Shown: piece by piece, positions 46,500-59,565 of the stretch
Numbering within the stretch: position 1 is the stretch's first letter
Layout: every line of letters starts with the position of its first letter
Assembly: GCA_036346225.1 (NCBI GenBank)
Contig: JARFIW010001491.1
Location: 5,146,001-5,210,000, forward strand
Length of the DNA stretch: 64,000 nucleotides
From: Platerodrilus igneus
Taxonomy: Eukaryota; Arthropoda; Insecta; Coleoptera; Lycidae
Direction: 5' to 3'
Program-made: the position numbers and the translations under genes
The notes under the pieces: generated by a model
What the model saw: the letters and a program-made list of their open reading frames with translations, nothing else
Databases searched by the model: none
Told to the model about the DNA's origin: nothing

Positions 46500-47840
46500 A
46501 CTACCTGTAGAAATCTCGAGAGAAACCAAGAAGGATACCGTCTTGTGTATGGTCGTCGAATTTATTAAACATGGATTCTTTGAAAGTACTGATAAAATAT
46601 ATAAATCGTATTTATCTCGTAGAAACGAACTGAGTTTAGAAAGTGAATGTTTCACTTGGGGAAACAGAGTCGTTATTCCACTCAGTTTGAGACCTCGTGT
46701 ACTTGAACTTCTTCATGAAGGTCATCCAGTTATTATTCGGATGAAAGCTCGAGCACGTTCTGTCTTATGGTGGCCAAACGTCGACCAAGACATTGTAGAA
46801 CATATTGAGCAATGTGAGCCATGCCAACGTTACAACGCTCGGAACAAAAATGAAAACATCATTCCCTGCCCCAAAAACTTAAAGAATTGGAATCGGGTGC
46901 ACGTTGATTTTTTTTAAACTTGAGGATACTAACTTTTTATTAGTTACCAAGTGGATTGACCTTTATATTATGCGCAGCACAAATGCACATGCCACAATAA
47001 GAAACCTGAGACATTAATTTGCTATATGGGGTCTGCCATGAATACATGTAGCTGATAATGGTCCACCATTTGATAGTCAGGAGTTACAAAACTTTTGCAA
47101 GTTAAATGCAATAATCTTAATAAACACACCTTCCTACCATCCTGAATCGAATGGTAGTGTAGAAACGAGAGTTAATGTTTCAAAAAACATGCTGAAGAAA
47201 TGTTTATTAGAAAACTTGCAACTTCATACCAGTTTGGATACGCAACATATTGTTGACGACTTTTTGTACAATTATAGGAATATTTCCACAACTACTACTA
47301 AAGTATCTCCTGCGGAAGAAATGTTACAAAGACTTCCAAGAACTAAAATAAGTATTTTGAAACCAGAAATCGGTTTATGTAAGCGAACAGAAGATTATGC
47401 CTAGAAAAAAAATCATGAGAAGGGTATTCGCTATTATACCGAAAGGGAAGTTGTATTAGTTTATAATAAGTTAAACAAGATATGGGAACCTGGGAAAATA
47501 ACAAATCAATTGAGCAATATCACTTATCTTGTAATGGTGAATAATAATGTAAAGCTAGTTCATCTGACTAACTGAAACGAAACAGATGTCAAACGCAAGA
47601 AGATAATCTACCTCCAGTCATTTCTATAGATGAGAGTAGCTCAACTATCAGTTACCAACCACCGAATTTGACTGATGTTGAGGCGGATGTGCTTGTAGAC
47701 AATTCTGACCAACCTGAATTACTCTCTAATCAAGAGACTAAAACATCCCCTATTAAATCTTCCATAAAGGTTTCCACACCAGCTCTTAGGAGATTTAACA
47801 GAGTTAAGAAACCAATTATCAAGTTAGATTTATAACATCT
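46500..47840 (+). pseudogene. Gypsy integrase remnant
   Basis: HEGHPVIIRMKARARSVLWW then CEPCQ give the HHCC head (about 46711-46840); Asp 1 in HVDFF (46905), Asp 2 in DNGPPFDSQELQNF (about 47057), Glu in HPESNGSVETR (about 47140). A stop follows HVDFF and others interrupt the core. Downstream text WEPGKITNQLSNITYLV and a basic C-terminus ending with an RFNRVKKPIIKLD-like stretch precede the polypurine tract. Confidence 0.85.
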
Positions 47841-47880
47841 GTGAATTATTTTACTTAGTATTTAGTCGTGCCTTAATGTA

Positions 47881-48049
47881 AATAAGGGGGAGTGTAGTGT
47901 ATTGAGTCAACACTTCGGAACGCACCAGAACGAATGTAGACGATGATGGCCGATGTTGTTGCACTTAAGCGGTGGTTTGATGTAAAATAAAAAATTGTAA
48001 AAAGTCAATAAATAACGTGTTCTTATTTAAAGTCGATTAATTATTAACA
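47881..48049 (+). mobile_element. Polypurine tract and 3' LTR of the plus-strand gypsy element
   Basis: aataagggggag (47881-47892) is a classic gypsy polypurine tract, directly followed by TGTAGTGTATTGAGTC (47893). A plausible end is ...attattaaca at 48049, giving a 157-bp LTR with AATAAA near 48007. The partner 5' LTR is not in the window, so the right end is estimated. Confidence 0.7.
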
Positions 48050-48084
48050 CTCGTTTAAATACATGTTAGATCGGACATACTATT

Positions 48085-48495
48085 CATAATAATCAAGAAT
48101 GGTTTTTCGAGGTTATTTATTAGTTGGTTATCTACCCATTTCAAAAACATTTTACCATTCATCTCTTCATGATAATCTTTCTTCTATGATTTAGATACAC
48201 ATATTACTCTAGCATTATTCACAAAGTCTACCGTAGAACCAGCATGTATAATTACAAAGTGTTTGCTATCATAATCAGCTGGTTTGTGAACACTTTCTAT
48301 CTTATCAGTTTGCCATGAACGCACTGGGGTTTCCTTTAGAAGATAACCATGTTTTGTCTATAAATCGTTTAACATGCGAGTTCATATTACGTGTATGTGC
48401 TTTCAAAAATGTCAGCCTTGCTTTAGCGATAGATTGTTTTTCGATTAGCGTACGACGATTGACTTCTTTCTTAAACTTGAACTGTTGTAAGTTTT
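48085..48495 (-). pseudogene. DDE-superfamily transposase fragment (DDE_3-like)
   Basis: Minus-strand text in shifting frames: FKFKKEVNRRTLIEKQSIAK, ARLTFLKAHTRNM, FIDKTWLSSKGNP (position of the first catalytic Asp), HFVIIHAGSTVDFVNNARVI, YHEEMNGKMFLKWVDNQLI, and EKPFLIIMN where the family has a catalytic Asp but this copy has Asn. The pattern matches a DDE_3-type domain seen in many uncharacterised insect proteins. Both ends are missing. Confidence 0.7.
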
Positions 48496-48499
48496 AATA

Positions 48500-50761
48500 C
48501 AAACTGTTTAAAATAATATTCGCTAATTTCAGCCAATTAACAATAAAAATCTATAATATAAGCGTAAACAAAGCAGTAGGATTAAAATCAAACTAGAAAA
48601 GTTATTTAAAAAAATTTAATTTAATAGATTAGATTTACCGCCCTAGTAAAAATAAGCCTATTTGCATGTTAAACGTTTAGTTCCAAAACAAACGGACAAA
48701 TAACCTTGTAACGCGAGGCGGTACGCAAGATCAATTAGATAGGAAATAAATAATATTTAATTTTGAATGGACTAATTTGTTATGCGAGTACCCTGTAGAA
48801 TTTTTATTTCATATTAAGTATTGTTTACAAATCAAGTTTGGTAATTAAATCCGTATTTTTATTCCAAATTACCCTAAAACCACAAGAATGTAAATAAACC
48901 AATTATATATTAATCATCAAATTTTATAGTAAAAGTATTGCATGCTCTTTTTTAAAAACTTTCAGAGTTGTTGAAAAATTCATTAAAATGCATCTTTAAA
49001 TTTGAGTCTTAAGAAGTTAGTAAAATAAATTCTATGCATAATGACATCATTTTAAATAGACATTGCAGTAATTATCATAAAGGAAAAACCTATACAAAGT
49101 ATTAACAATGCATTAAGTAAGCAAAATACAGAATATAGTATTACACAAAAGAAAATATCTTTTATACATTTAGGCTGCTATAAGGTTCAGATTAAAAGAA
49201 AATTACAGATACGCCTACGTAAATTACAGTTTAATCTAGACCTTCTACCTATTATTTGATATATATAATAATGCATTCACAATATTGTGTAATAATGTGA
49301 AATCCCCCGAGACATTAGAAAACATAGTAGGGGAAAATAATAGAAACTGTTTGAGATTGAGTTAGTAAGTCTTAAATTAGTCGGTTATCTGAAAGCATTT
49401 TGAGATTTGGTAATCTAATTAAATCGGTAAAGGAGTTCTTAATGCTGGATCCCCATAAGGGGTTAATTAAAGGAGAATGGGGTTATAGTAAGTTTCGATC
49501 GGGGGATTGTACAGAGCTTTAAGGAAAAAAATGTAGGCTAATTCCTTGAGGGAATGTGCGGCGATCGACATGAAAAATGAAATACCTTTGCAAGGGGCAA
49601 GGTATTTTCAATTGCGTAAGTGCGGATTTAATATCGTAAAACTGTTTTACAAAGGGGTTGGTAGAAATTCCCTCCATTAAATAGGAACTGTTGTGGCGTC
49701 TTTAGGAATCAGGGAACTGCTGTGCCTGAACCCTTAATTGAGTAACTTGGAGCAATCCTGATGTTGGTTGGAAATTTTGTGAGTACTCAACATTTGAAAA
49801 AAACCTATATTATGAAGTTTTAACTTGAAATTGTATGTTTTGGTAATAAAACAGTAATTAAGTGGCAGTCATTAATTCACTAGACTAATTAGTAATTTGT
49901 GAGTTATTAGTAAAGTTTAAGTAAAAGTATTAAACGTAAAATATTTTGGAATGGACAATTATATGATGTAACGTTGGAATTGAACTGTTTTCGTGTTTAA
50001 AGAACGACATTACCATTTATTTGGGATTCATAAATGCAACCATTAGATAGGAAAGCAGGGAAACGTGGAACAAAGTTTTGTTGCTGGATTAGGTTAAGTT
50101 GCTTTACGATATTTTAGGATTTAGTTCATCATCCCCTGGGCAGATTACAGATAAGTTACTTTTCGGAGAGCGTGTTTATAGGTGTATGTGTAATAAAATT
50201 ACTTTTTTATGTCGATAGAGGGTAAATTGTAGGTGGATTTTTATTTTAAAAATTTAGGGAAATAGGTGTGTATATAGTAATTTTTAGAGGAGCTCCAGCT
50301 ACCTCAGGGAGTGTTGTATCTAGAAAAAGTAGTTGATTTGAACAAGAAACGTGACCATCAAAGGTAGGATACCAGAGCAAGAGGGTTTATGCGTAGTAAC
50401 AGTATTGCGCATAGACAAAGACATCACTCAGGCTTGTGACGACCTATTGTTTGGCGCCCCCCGATAGTATCAGAGATAGGATCTTTTAGGGTAAGTAATA
50501 ATGTAATGCAGAATTTTAGTGGAAAACTTGTTATTTATTAGTTCTGTAGTTTTTATATTTTTTCTGTCTTTGCCCAATAGGAAACCACTTTCGACCGCTG
50601 CAGTTCGCTGACGCACTCCTTTTATTGTTACGTGGTGTCCACCCGGTCGGGACAAGTCAAATTTGAAATTGTTACACCAGTAACAGTAGAAAAACTTAAA
50701 TACGTAACAACCTTTTATGTTTTTCTCCAATGAATGCGTTCACATATATTTTTACCTAACA

Positions 50762-50820
<59 letters not shown>

Positions 50821-51008
50821 CATACACACACACACACACAAGTGGTATTGCTCTCTTTATCATGTGTATGGTTAAGAGTTTAAAAAACATTAAATGCATG
50901 CTGTGAATTTACTCAGACGCTTATGACGTATATGTCTTCCTTCCTGGTTCCTATTATAACTATAAATTTTAATTGTGTGCATTTAGGATTCTTTTATTAT
51001 CACTAGTT
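48500..51008. other. Non-coding stretch; possible LTR end and primer-binding site near 50449
   Basis: No coding signal. ctattgt followed by TTGGCGCCCCCCGATAG at about 50448-50464 resembles the junction between an LTR and a tRNA-Lys-type primer-binding site on the plus strand; if so, a long LTR could lie to its left, but no start was fixed. A tract of (AC)n lies at 50763-50840. Confidence 0.35.
50763..50840. repeat. (AC)n microsatellite
   Basis: About 56 bp of alternating CA, a short interruption, then about 20 bp more. Confidence 0.95.
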
Positions 51009-51021
51009 AAGCCATTATTTT

Positions 51022-54000
51022 TCCTCCCTATATTAGGGGATAAAGAATACTATTATAATAAGCCTGCTTATCGTAAAAGGCGATTAAAAGGCGCAGAAAG
51101 GGGCAGCAGCCTTGCTGGCTAAAAGATATTGGAGGAGGGTCGGTTGGTCTTGGGCGATCCTCAATAATTTACAAGCTTGTTAGGGGTTAGCCGTGACGGA
51201 TACGGCTTTCTGCTAAAATCTTTAAAAACTGCGTTGTGGAAAGATATGGGAGCCTACCACAATATTTCTCAGGTGTGCGTGGCCTAAAACACGAAATACA
51301 TATGATGGAAAGCTCATAAGTAAAATTCTTGTCCGAAGGTAAAATACTCCCTCATTCGGATCTCCGGGAGGGGGTACTTGGGGCTCGTCATCGTAAGAAT
51401 ATAAAACAACAGTTCGATTTAGTGATAGGGACTTGGAATGTAAGGTCATTACTTAGAGTAGATAAGTTAACGAATTTATTAGTCGAAATGAGAAAGGGAA
51501 AGCTAGACATTTTAGGTATTAGTAAGGTGAAATGGCCAGATAGTAATGACTTTTGGAAAGATAATTATAGAATAATTACAACTTCTTCAACTAATGGACA
51601 GGCAGGGGTAGGAATAGTGTTAGGTAAAAGATTAGGACATAAAGTTAAAGAGTACTTACAATTTAGTGATAGAATAATTATGGTTAGATTGAGTACAAAA
51701 CCCACAGACACTGTTTTAGTAAAGGTTTACATGCCAACAACTCAGTACGAGGATGAGGAAGTAGAAAAGGTATACGAGGATATAAATAGTATAGTGATAA
51801 AAGTAAAAGGAGATGAGAATTTAATAGTTATGGGCGATTTTAATGCGTCAGTGGGAGAAGGTAGTGAGGGAAAAATGGTAGGAAAATTTGGGTATGGCAG
51901 ACGAAATGATAGAGGAGAAAGATTAGTTGAGTTTTGCCAGGAACATAGATTAGTAACTGTAAACACCCTATTCGAACAACATGTTAGGAGAAGATATACC
52001 TGGAAAGCGCCAGGTGATAGGGCTAGATACCAAATAGATTATATTTTAGTTAAACAAAGATTTAGAAACCAAGTTAAAAACTGTCGTAGTTATCCAGGGG
52101 CTGACATAGATAGCGATCATAACTTAGTTAAAATGAAGTGTAAACTAAAATTAAAAAAATTGAGAAATGCTAAAAGAGAGGGATGGGATCTAGGTAAGCT
52201 TAATGATAGTAGGGTAAAAGAGGAATATAAACAAGTATTAGATAATAAGAGCAAAGAGATAGCTGTAGGAGGGAACGTAGAAAATAGATGGAAAGGAATA
52301 AAATTGACTGTACATGATACAGCAACACAGACTATAGGTGAGAAAAAAACTGAAGCGGGAAAACCCTGGGTAACAAAGGAGATATTAGATTTAATAGAGA
52401 ATAGAAGAAAGCTTAAACCTTTCAGAGAAATGGATAGTGAAAGTAAGTAAAAATATAATACAGTTAGAAATAAGATAGTACATGAGTGTAGAAAAGCTAG
52501 AAATAAATGGATGGAGGAGAATTGTAAGGGAATACAAGATGATTTGAGAGTAGGTAAGACAGACAGGGCTTACAGGACAGTTAAAAAGTTTTTTGGGGAA
52601 GATAGGAAAAAATATAATGGTATTAGAGACGAGAATAATGAGCTTCTAATAAATAAAGTTGAGGTAGCAGATAGATGGAAAAGATATTTAGAAGATTTAT
52701 ATAAGGGAGACGATATGGATGAGTTAGAGAACGACCAAGAAAAGGATGTAGAAATAGGGTTCTCAATATTAAGAGAGGAATTTGATAGAGCTGTTCGGAA
52801 TCTTAAACTAAATAAAGCGCCAGGGATAGACGATATTCCCGCAGAATTAATAAAATATGCAAGTCAGAAAACTTTAGACAGATTATATGAACTAGTAAAA
52901 GTAATATATGACACAGGTGAGGTTCCAATAGATTTCGAAAAAAATATTATTATTCCAATCCCAAAAAAGTCTGGAGCTGATAGGCGTGAGAATTTTAGAA
53001 CGGTTAGTTTAACTTCTCATGCTTCCAAAATACTAACAATAATAATTAAAAATAGAGTAGAAGATTTTACTGAGAATTATTTAGGCGAAGACCAATATGG
53101 TTTTCGTAAAGACAGAGGGACTAGATAACCGATATTTATGATTAGGGTAATTATCGAAAAAAGGTTACAAAAAATAAAAAGACTCATTTCGCGTTTGTAG
53201 ATTTAGGAAAAGCATTTGATAGGGTTAATTGGATTGTTATGTTCAGGGTTTTGTAAAAAATCGGAATCTCTCATAGGGATAGAAAAATTATTTACAGTAT
53301 ATAAAAACCAAAGCGTAGTAATTAGATTTGATGAAATAGAAAAGAAAGCTAAGATTAGAAATGGTGTTAGACAGGGTTGTATGCTGTCTCTCTTGATTTT
53401 TAATGTTTATATTGAGGAATCTTTAAACTTAGCTAGGAGAGAGAAAAGAGATAGGTATTAGTGTACAGGGACAGAAAATAGACATGTTACGTTTTACAGA
53501 TGATATAGCCATTATAGCAGAGTCTAGAAAAGAGTTAGGAGAGTTTTTAAATATTTTAGATGAGATACTACAGAGTAACTATAGTATGAGAATTAACTCA
53601 GTAAAGACAAAGATAATGACAAGTGAGTTACAGCCTAGTTCTAAACCAAAATTAAAAATAGGTAATACCGAGTTAGAGGAGATAGATGAATTTTGCTATT
53701 TACGTAGTATAATTACAAAGGATGGACGTAGCAGAAGGGATATAGTAGCAAGAATAGCTCAAGCTAGAAAAATGTTTTTAAAAAAGAAAAACTTACTAAT
53801 AGCTAATAGTATTAGTTTAGATAATAGAAAAAGTTTCTTAAAGTCGCACGTATGGAGCGTTCTACTATACGGTAGTGAGACTTGGACAATTAAAGAAGTA
53901 GATAAGAAAAAGATAGAAGCTTTTGAAACTTGGTGTTATAGGAGAATGTTAAAGATTAGTTGGACAGATAGAGTAACAAACGAGGAAGTTTATAGAAGGA

Positions 54001-54681
54001 TAGGTGAGGAACCCTGTATGTGGAAACAATTAAAAGTCAGGAGAGATAGAATGATAGGGCACCAGTTAAGACATGAGGGACTATTTAGTAAAGTCTTAGA
54101 TCATAGACTACCAAATAAAAATATAGTAGGAAGGCCTAGACAAAGCTATATTAGTCAAATTATTAGAGATTTACATTGTGAAGGGTATGCAGACCTTTTT
54201 AGATTAGCTCAGAATAGACAAGAATTTAGAGCTGCGTCAAACCGACTTTAAGTAAGTTCGAAAACAAAACAAAAAAAAATAAAAATCAGTTAACTAAATG
54301 TCACCATGACATAACTCACAATTAGTTAGCGGTCTGGCATGTTGGTAGCGTTTCGTTGCTTAAGCCTTATCATAACATATAATTTAACACTTTTCCTTTT
54401 TGAAGCGGATAACCAGGTTATATTTCATTTCCTTATAAATGGTAATCATGTAAACATGTTAGAGTTCTTTAACAACCATCAGGTTGCTAATATCTATGTA
54501 GAGCCACGTGGATAGGAAAAAGATAGGATATAGGAAGACCTAGACCAAACTATATTAGTCAAATTATTAGAAATTTAGGTTGTAAAGGGTATGTAGAGCT
54601 TTTTAGATTAGCACAGAATAGAAAAGAAGTTAGAGCTGCGTCAATCCGACCTTAAGTAAGGTCGAAAACAAAATGATGATG
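51022..54681 (+). mobile_element. RTE-clade LINE copy 2, near full length
   Basis: Flanked by the 13-bp direct repeat aagccattatttt (51009-51021 and 54682-54694), which fixes a 3660-bp insertion. It has a roughly 310-bp 5' UTR, an APE plus RT coding region (to 54251), a 3' UTR sharing the gacataactcacaattagtt unit with copy 1, a duplicated C-terminal coding segment (about 54530-54655) and a short atgatg tail, as expected for RTE elements, which lack poly(A). It is the most complete LINE of the RTE family in the window. Confidence 0.9.
51329..54251 (+). pseudogene. RTE endonuclease-reverse transcriptase, few breaks
   Basis: Craniofacial-development-protein-2-like APE domain: GTWNVRSL, GISKVKWP, MGDFNASVGEG (about 51829), YTWKAPGDRARYQIDY, DSDHNLVKMK, all catalytic motifs present. 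RT: a KAPGIDDIPAELIKY block, QYGFRKDRGTR, a DLGKAFDRVNW block, NGVRQGCMLSLLIF, and MLRFTDDIAI, where the usual FADD has Thr for Ala. Then LLYGSETWTIKEVDK and ETWCYRRMLKISW. Breaks: TAA at 52448 (Gln in copy 1), TAA at 53126 (Glu in copy 1), and frame changes near 53180 and 53460. No ATG in frame precedes GTWNVRSL back to the upstream stop, so the start codon is lost or shifted. Confidence 0.92.
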
Positions 54682-54694
54682 AAGCCATTATTTT

Positions 54695-57600
54695 ACTCTT
54701 TTGTGGTTGTTAAGCAGTTCTTCTGTTTAGCTCATACCTTTCCAAATTATAACGATTTGCAGTTTTCTGTAGCAAATTTTTTGAATATGTTATAGAATTA
54801 TAACAACATATTTCTGCACACAAATAAAAATCACGCGATTGTTTGTATCATCTTTGTTTAAGGTTATGTAACAATATTTCCATTACCGACGTATTTTCTT
54901 AAATCGCCTTAAGGGCAAATGCACGTTTAAGTTTTAGGTATGCAATGCAATTGCTAATAAAATAAATAGGTAAGAAGTTAAACTTGTCGGTTACTAATTT
55001 CACTACATTTATACAAATTCCATCGACTGGATGGAATAAGAATTAACTTTTTTGAATAAAACACATTCCATAAGAAATTACAGTAATCCTCTGCAACGAT
55101 TACTAATGATGTCCATAAAACTTGTGCAAAAAATCCTTTCAAATAACAGCATTTTTTGTTAAGCACGTAATATTAACAAACGCGATCGAGGTGAATGAAT
55201 TCATGAGAATCCTTCAATTTAATATTTAGTACTGAATTTTAGAAAAGGCATTTTATACTAAAACGAAACAACAATGCTTCAGTTTGCGTAACAACATTTA
55301 AACTTGCATTATTACATTGTCAGGGAGATAAGGACAAGGATTCTCTACAAAACTTTCTTGAACACTTCCTATTTTATATTTTCTTTCATCTGTTTGATAG
55401 CATCGACACTATATATCTCTAACATAACTATGTTTTTCTGGAAATATTGTAACAATTTTTTGTTGCTATATAAAGAAAATTGCTATTCAAAACAACATTG
55501 AGGTATTAAGGCAATAAAAAAAATGAAAAAATTTGCACAAGAATATTTATTTGCAAATTTAGATAGATTTTCGAATTTTTAATAAGTCTTTGGTTCCATA
55601 TGGAAAACAACATACGATTTGTTATTTTCTAGTTTGGTTAAATTTTAAAGCTAAGTTATTTTGTACCCACAATCATGTAGAAAACCATTCAGCTGTTTTG
55701 AAACCTGGTTTGTAAAGCCATAAATAGCAATATGATCTTTAAAAGTCTGTGTAAACACTTTTTGTTCACAACGTACCTCGAGGTTTTTAACTTGTTTCAA
55801 ACACACTGCGCGTGGTGATATGACTTCCCCCAGTTGAACTGACTTTGTACGTCATTTTATCAATCCGCTCACTTCCACATCATCTTCGAGTCAAGTAGGA
55901 TGGGAAATCGTTGATAGTGAGATTTAGTGGCAAAAAAATTAAGTGTCTTAATTTATTTTTATTTCAGTCCAAATTCCGGAGGGCCAACAAATTGCTGTAG
56001 GACCAACACAATCCTGTAGGGTCAATAAAATCCCGTATGGCCAAACAACTCTTTAAAGCCTATAAAATTCCATAGACCATGCAAAATCGTTAAAACCAAT
56101 AAACGCGGTCGAATCAGCAAATAACCCCTACCCTACATGTACTCTCAAGTTAACTAACATCATTATTCTTCAAGCATCTATGAACCGACCATCTTCCTCG
56201 AGTTTGCTCATCACGTACTACTGCATCAGCTTGCAGACATTGCCTTTGTCACTGCAAGCAACCAGCTGGAATCTGAGTTCAACCAATCTAAGAGTAGCAG
56301 CTAGCGACCAGAGGTTAAGGGTGAGATACTTGTGCCTAATCTCGAAACGAATTTTAATTTTGCAACTCCGTTTAGAGCCGTGTAAACCTCCATCGTTTCA
56401 GTATGTAGGACTCGGCACCTAACTGAATCAATATAATATTTTTTGTAGATTATTTAATTTTTTTTTTACTTAGAAAATATATTTTCTTGAAAGGAATATT
56501 TGCTCTAACTTTGATATATTTGAAATTCTTACTATTGACTATTTTATGATTGTCTAAATTACAGTTTTTGATTAAATTGTACGTGATTATTAGATCTGAT
56601 GCTCATCTAAATGCTAAGTAACGAAATTTTATTTAACAAATGATTTTTTATATGACTAAAACATGTAAAATTATTTATTTATTTTTATAATTATTATTGG
56701 ATACAAATTATTTATTATAGAATAGAAATCTTCTGATTATAGTATGTTCGTTTTTCTAAAACGATCAAACTAAATATTTTAAATCATCTCTTCCGATAGG
56801 GTTTCTGTATCTACCCTAAAATTATGCTAGATACAGTGGCGTCCAACTTCACTTAATTTTGTTTTTCGTTTAACAAATAATATTTCGCCCTTGTCCTTTT
56901 CTCAATCTGCCATAGGGTAAGGCTAAGTTAATAGTCGGCACAACAGTTTCTTATTGTTCCATCTTGTAGGCGTAAAAATTTTAAGTCCTTTTGAAGTTCC
57001 GAATTACCGTGTCTCACATGCACTATTACTATAACAGGTATTCTTTGTTAATTAAAATTTTATCACCGTTATAACCGTTTCAATTCTAAGATTTCAAATT
57101 CGTTAGAAAACTGATACCGTTGTGCTTTCATCGTGAGCCGCGAATTGTTGTTCCATCTCCTCCGTTACGAAAGAATCTCAAAGCGTGTTCTTTATTAATT
57201 AAAACTGTTACAATATTAACGTCGTTTTATGTTTTTCTCAAGCAGAGGAATATGCAACTAAGGAAATGCTTATCACATCTTTGATCTCCGTACCCAAACA
57301 GATACACTTGTGTCTAAGGATTGGAGATAGCAAGGCATGAGAGAATGCTTCAGTTTCTGAAGACTTCAACCAGCAGCAGAGACCGAGTGATATTGTATAT
57401 ATCCTTGCCTTTCTATCGGCGTCTAATAGCAAATGTATTACGTGCCAGTTTTGGATCCAAAAAATCTAGTCGATAACGCACATAAAAACTTGTTGAGGTA
57501 CCTTGCTAAAAATTCTTCTATCAATTGTATGTTAATGGAGTGAATTACTTGTTATAAGTTGTAAAAAAATTCTTAATGATTAATTGTGTCAGCGCTCATT

Positions 57601-57874
57601 TTCTATGCTCATATAGATTATATTTTATTTGGGACTTTGCAACTACTGCATTTGGTTATATGTATCTATTTATAAGAAGGGACAGATTTAATTTGAGTAA
57701 ACTTGGGGTTCTTTTTGATACCGTTAAGTTAACCAAACACCTCTCCCTCACCCCCATGAATATTACTCACTGTCTCGTGCTCTAGAAAGGTCTATAAATT
57801 TGGCTTTCTTGAATTAGAAGGTGTAACAATTTTAGCAATAATTTGCCGTTATAGCAATTGCCGCTAGTAAAATA
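54695..57874. other. Non-coding stretch with a 19-bp tandem repeat
   Basis: No supported gene. Short open frames (for example 55304-55501, 56180-56422) have no recognisable domain. The repeat at 55978-56110 is listed separately. Confidence 0.55.
55978..56110. repeat. Degenerate tandem repeat, period exactly 19 bp, about 7 units
   Basis: Units start at 55978, 55997, 56016, 56035, 56054, 56073 and 56092; typical units are gtaggaccaacacaatcct and gtagggtcaataaaatccc. The period stays at 19 bp although bases differ strongly, so length is conserved better than sequence. 19 is not a multiple of 3, so it is not a protein repeat. Confidence 0.8.
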
Positions 57875-58156
57875 ATGGATAGCAGAAGTAAACGCAGCTT
57901 AAAATTCCACAGCGAGGTACATTTCAAACTTGGAAGACTAAAATATGAAGATTTATCTAAATTGGATGTGTTTGGAAATTATAAATTGGACGAAACGATA
58001 ATAGTAGAAGATTATTTTACTTATTTTTCTTTTACCTTAACCTTTTGTTGCGTTCGAAATCCTGCAAATAATTTTTTCTGCATGAATGTTTATTTATCTT
58101 ACCTCTATTTAAAACGCCCTAAAATTTCTCAACAAGTTCGATGTCGCACCCTTTGA
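57875..58156 (+). CDS. Unrecognised 93-codon open frame
   Basis: Starts with ATG at 57875: MDSRSKRSLKFHSEVHFKLG, then LDVFGNYKLDETIIVEDYF and a hydrophobic, Cys-containing end. The first 45 residues look more protein-like than the remainder, so a splice donor near 58005 is possible. No domain recognised and no neighbour suggests a function. Confidence 0.25.
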   Translation: MDSRSKRSLKFHSEVHFKLGRLKYEDLSKLDVFGNYKLDETIIVEDYFTYFSFTLTFCCVRNPANNFFCMNVYLSYLYLKRPKISQQVRCRTL

Positions 58157-59565
58157 AATTAGTGTTAATTTATAAAATTACTCATGTAAATACCTTATAT
58201 AAAAGTTTGCCTTATAAAATCAAACAACTGCTTAAAAAACTCCAACTTACAAAGTCGCTACAAATAAATTCTACCACCTGCTGCATTTTAATTAAAATTG
58301 CACATAAATGCATAGCTTTCTTCTAAAAAATAAGGCCACTTAACCATCTGCCTAGTAAATGAACACTTACAATGGGTTTGTTATCTGTAAGTTATCCGTT
58401 TTCCTGCAGCTGCTAAAATGTATCAAAGTAATAAGATTGATTTCCATTGTTTAAAAATCCTTTGTTAATTGCGTTATCTCTTTATTGGCAAGCTGTAGAT
58501 TTTTGCAGCTGTCGTCTGAGAATTCTGCAGACTTGATTTTTCGGCGATATCTTTGAATGCCAAATATCTAACCCCCTACATGGTTCTTCTCTTATAAATA
58601 GAGACCATATTTTGAAAACTTTTTATTCTACACCGAGCCCCCTTTTCGTAAAAGAACCCGGTAAAGTTGCGCTATTCAAAAATGCTAGTATGAGTTGAGT
58701 TGGTGGTTTTAGCGTCCAGCCCATAGAAAACTGCAGCCGCATTTTCTAATCCATAAGATGAGACCAGCAAGAAACTAATAGCTTAAGATACAGCTTTCTG
58801 TTTACGTTAATTTTTTTTCTGATGCTGCTGTGAAGAATAGCCATTTCATTTGCTGTTTATAATCTTATTACTCATGATAATCTAGTAAATTGTCACCGCC
58901 ACGTTACAAAACTCACGTTCACAATACACGAGCGACTATGTAGTCATTCTATAAGTTAAAAATTAGTCAATCAAAGTTTGTGTTAGAGCCTGTTTTACTG
59001 TTTCTTTTGTCCTTTTGCATAGAAATTAACGTAAAGAGCTTGCGCATCAATTAATAAGTAGTTAACACTTGATTAATTTAAGTTAGGGTGTATAAATTTA
59101 ATGTTACACTATTTCTTGAGAAGGTGCACTTCACAATGCAGAATATATAAATTATGTATATTTCTTTTCCTGGAATTACAGTAAAGATTATGTTTTATTT
59201 TCTTTTGTATATAATTAAGGTGAAGCATTAAGTAAGTATCTAGATTCAAAGATGTTATATTTGCTTACCAATTCTATATTTTTATGTTATGACGCTTTGT
59301 CTACCATCATGCTGTAACAAACAATTACGCAAATTATTGGTTTCTTTGTTGTTTTGTAAATAGTCTTTCGAGAGTGTATGTTGACAAAATAGTTTTACTG
59401 AGGTTTCAATGCGTTCTTGCTATTTCACCCATGCCACTCTACCAAGTTATTGAGCTGACCCGAATTCTACCATTCTGTCTCTGCTTTGTTGCGGTATTCG
59501 GCGTAAACGATTTCGTTACTGACTTTTACTGTTTTCTTTCGTGTTTGCGCGGAATACCGTAACAC

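Larger units (their letters stand above)
43621..47830 (+). mobile_element. Plus-strand Ty3/gypsy element, decayed, split by a solo LTR
   Basis: Order gag zinc knuckles, protease, RT, (solo LTR 45247-45927), RNase H, integrase, then a polypurine tract and 3' LTR (47893-48049). All domains are recognisable but every one has stops or frameshifts. No 5' LTR is seen; the left side runs into the inverted duplication and the unassigned gene, so the element is truncated or rearranged there. Confidence 0.88.

Noticed and set aside
50763..50840. CRISPR-like or structured repeat
   Set aside because: Simple (AC)n microsatellite.
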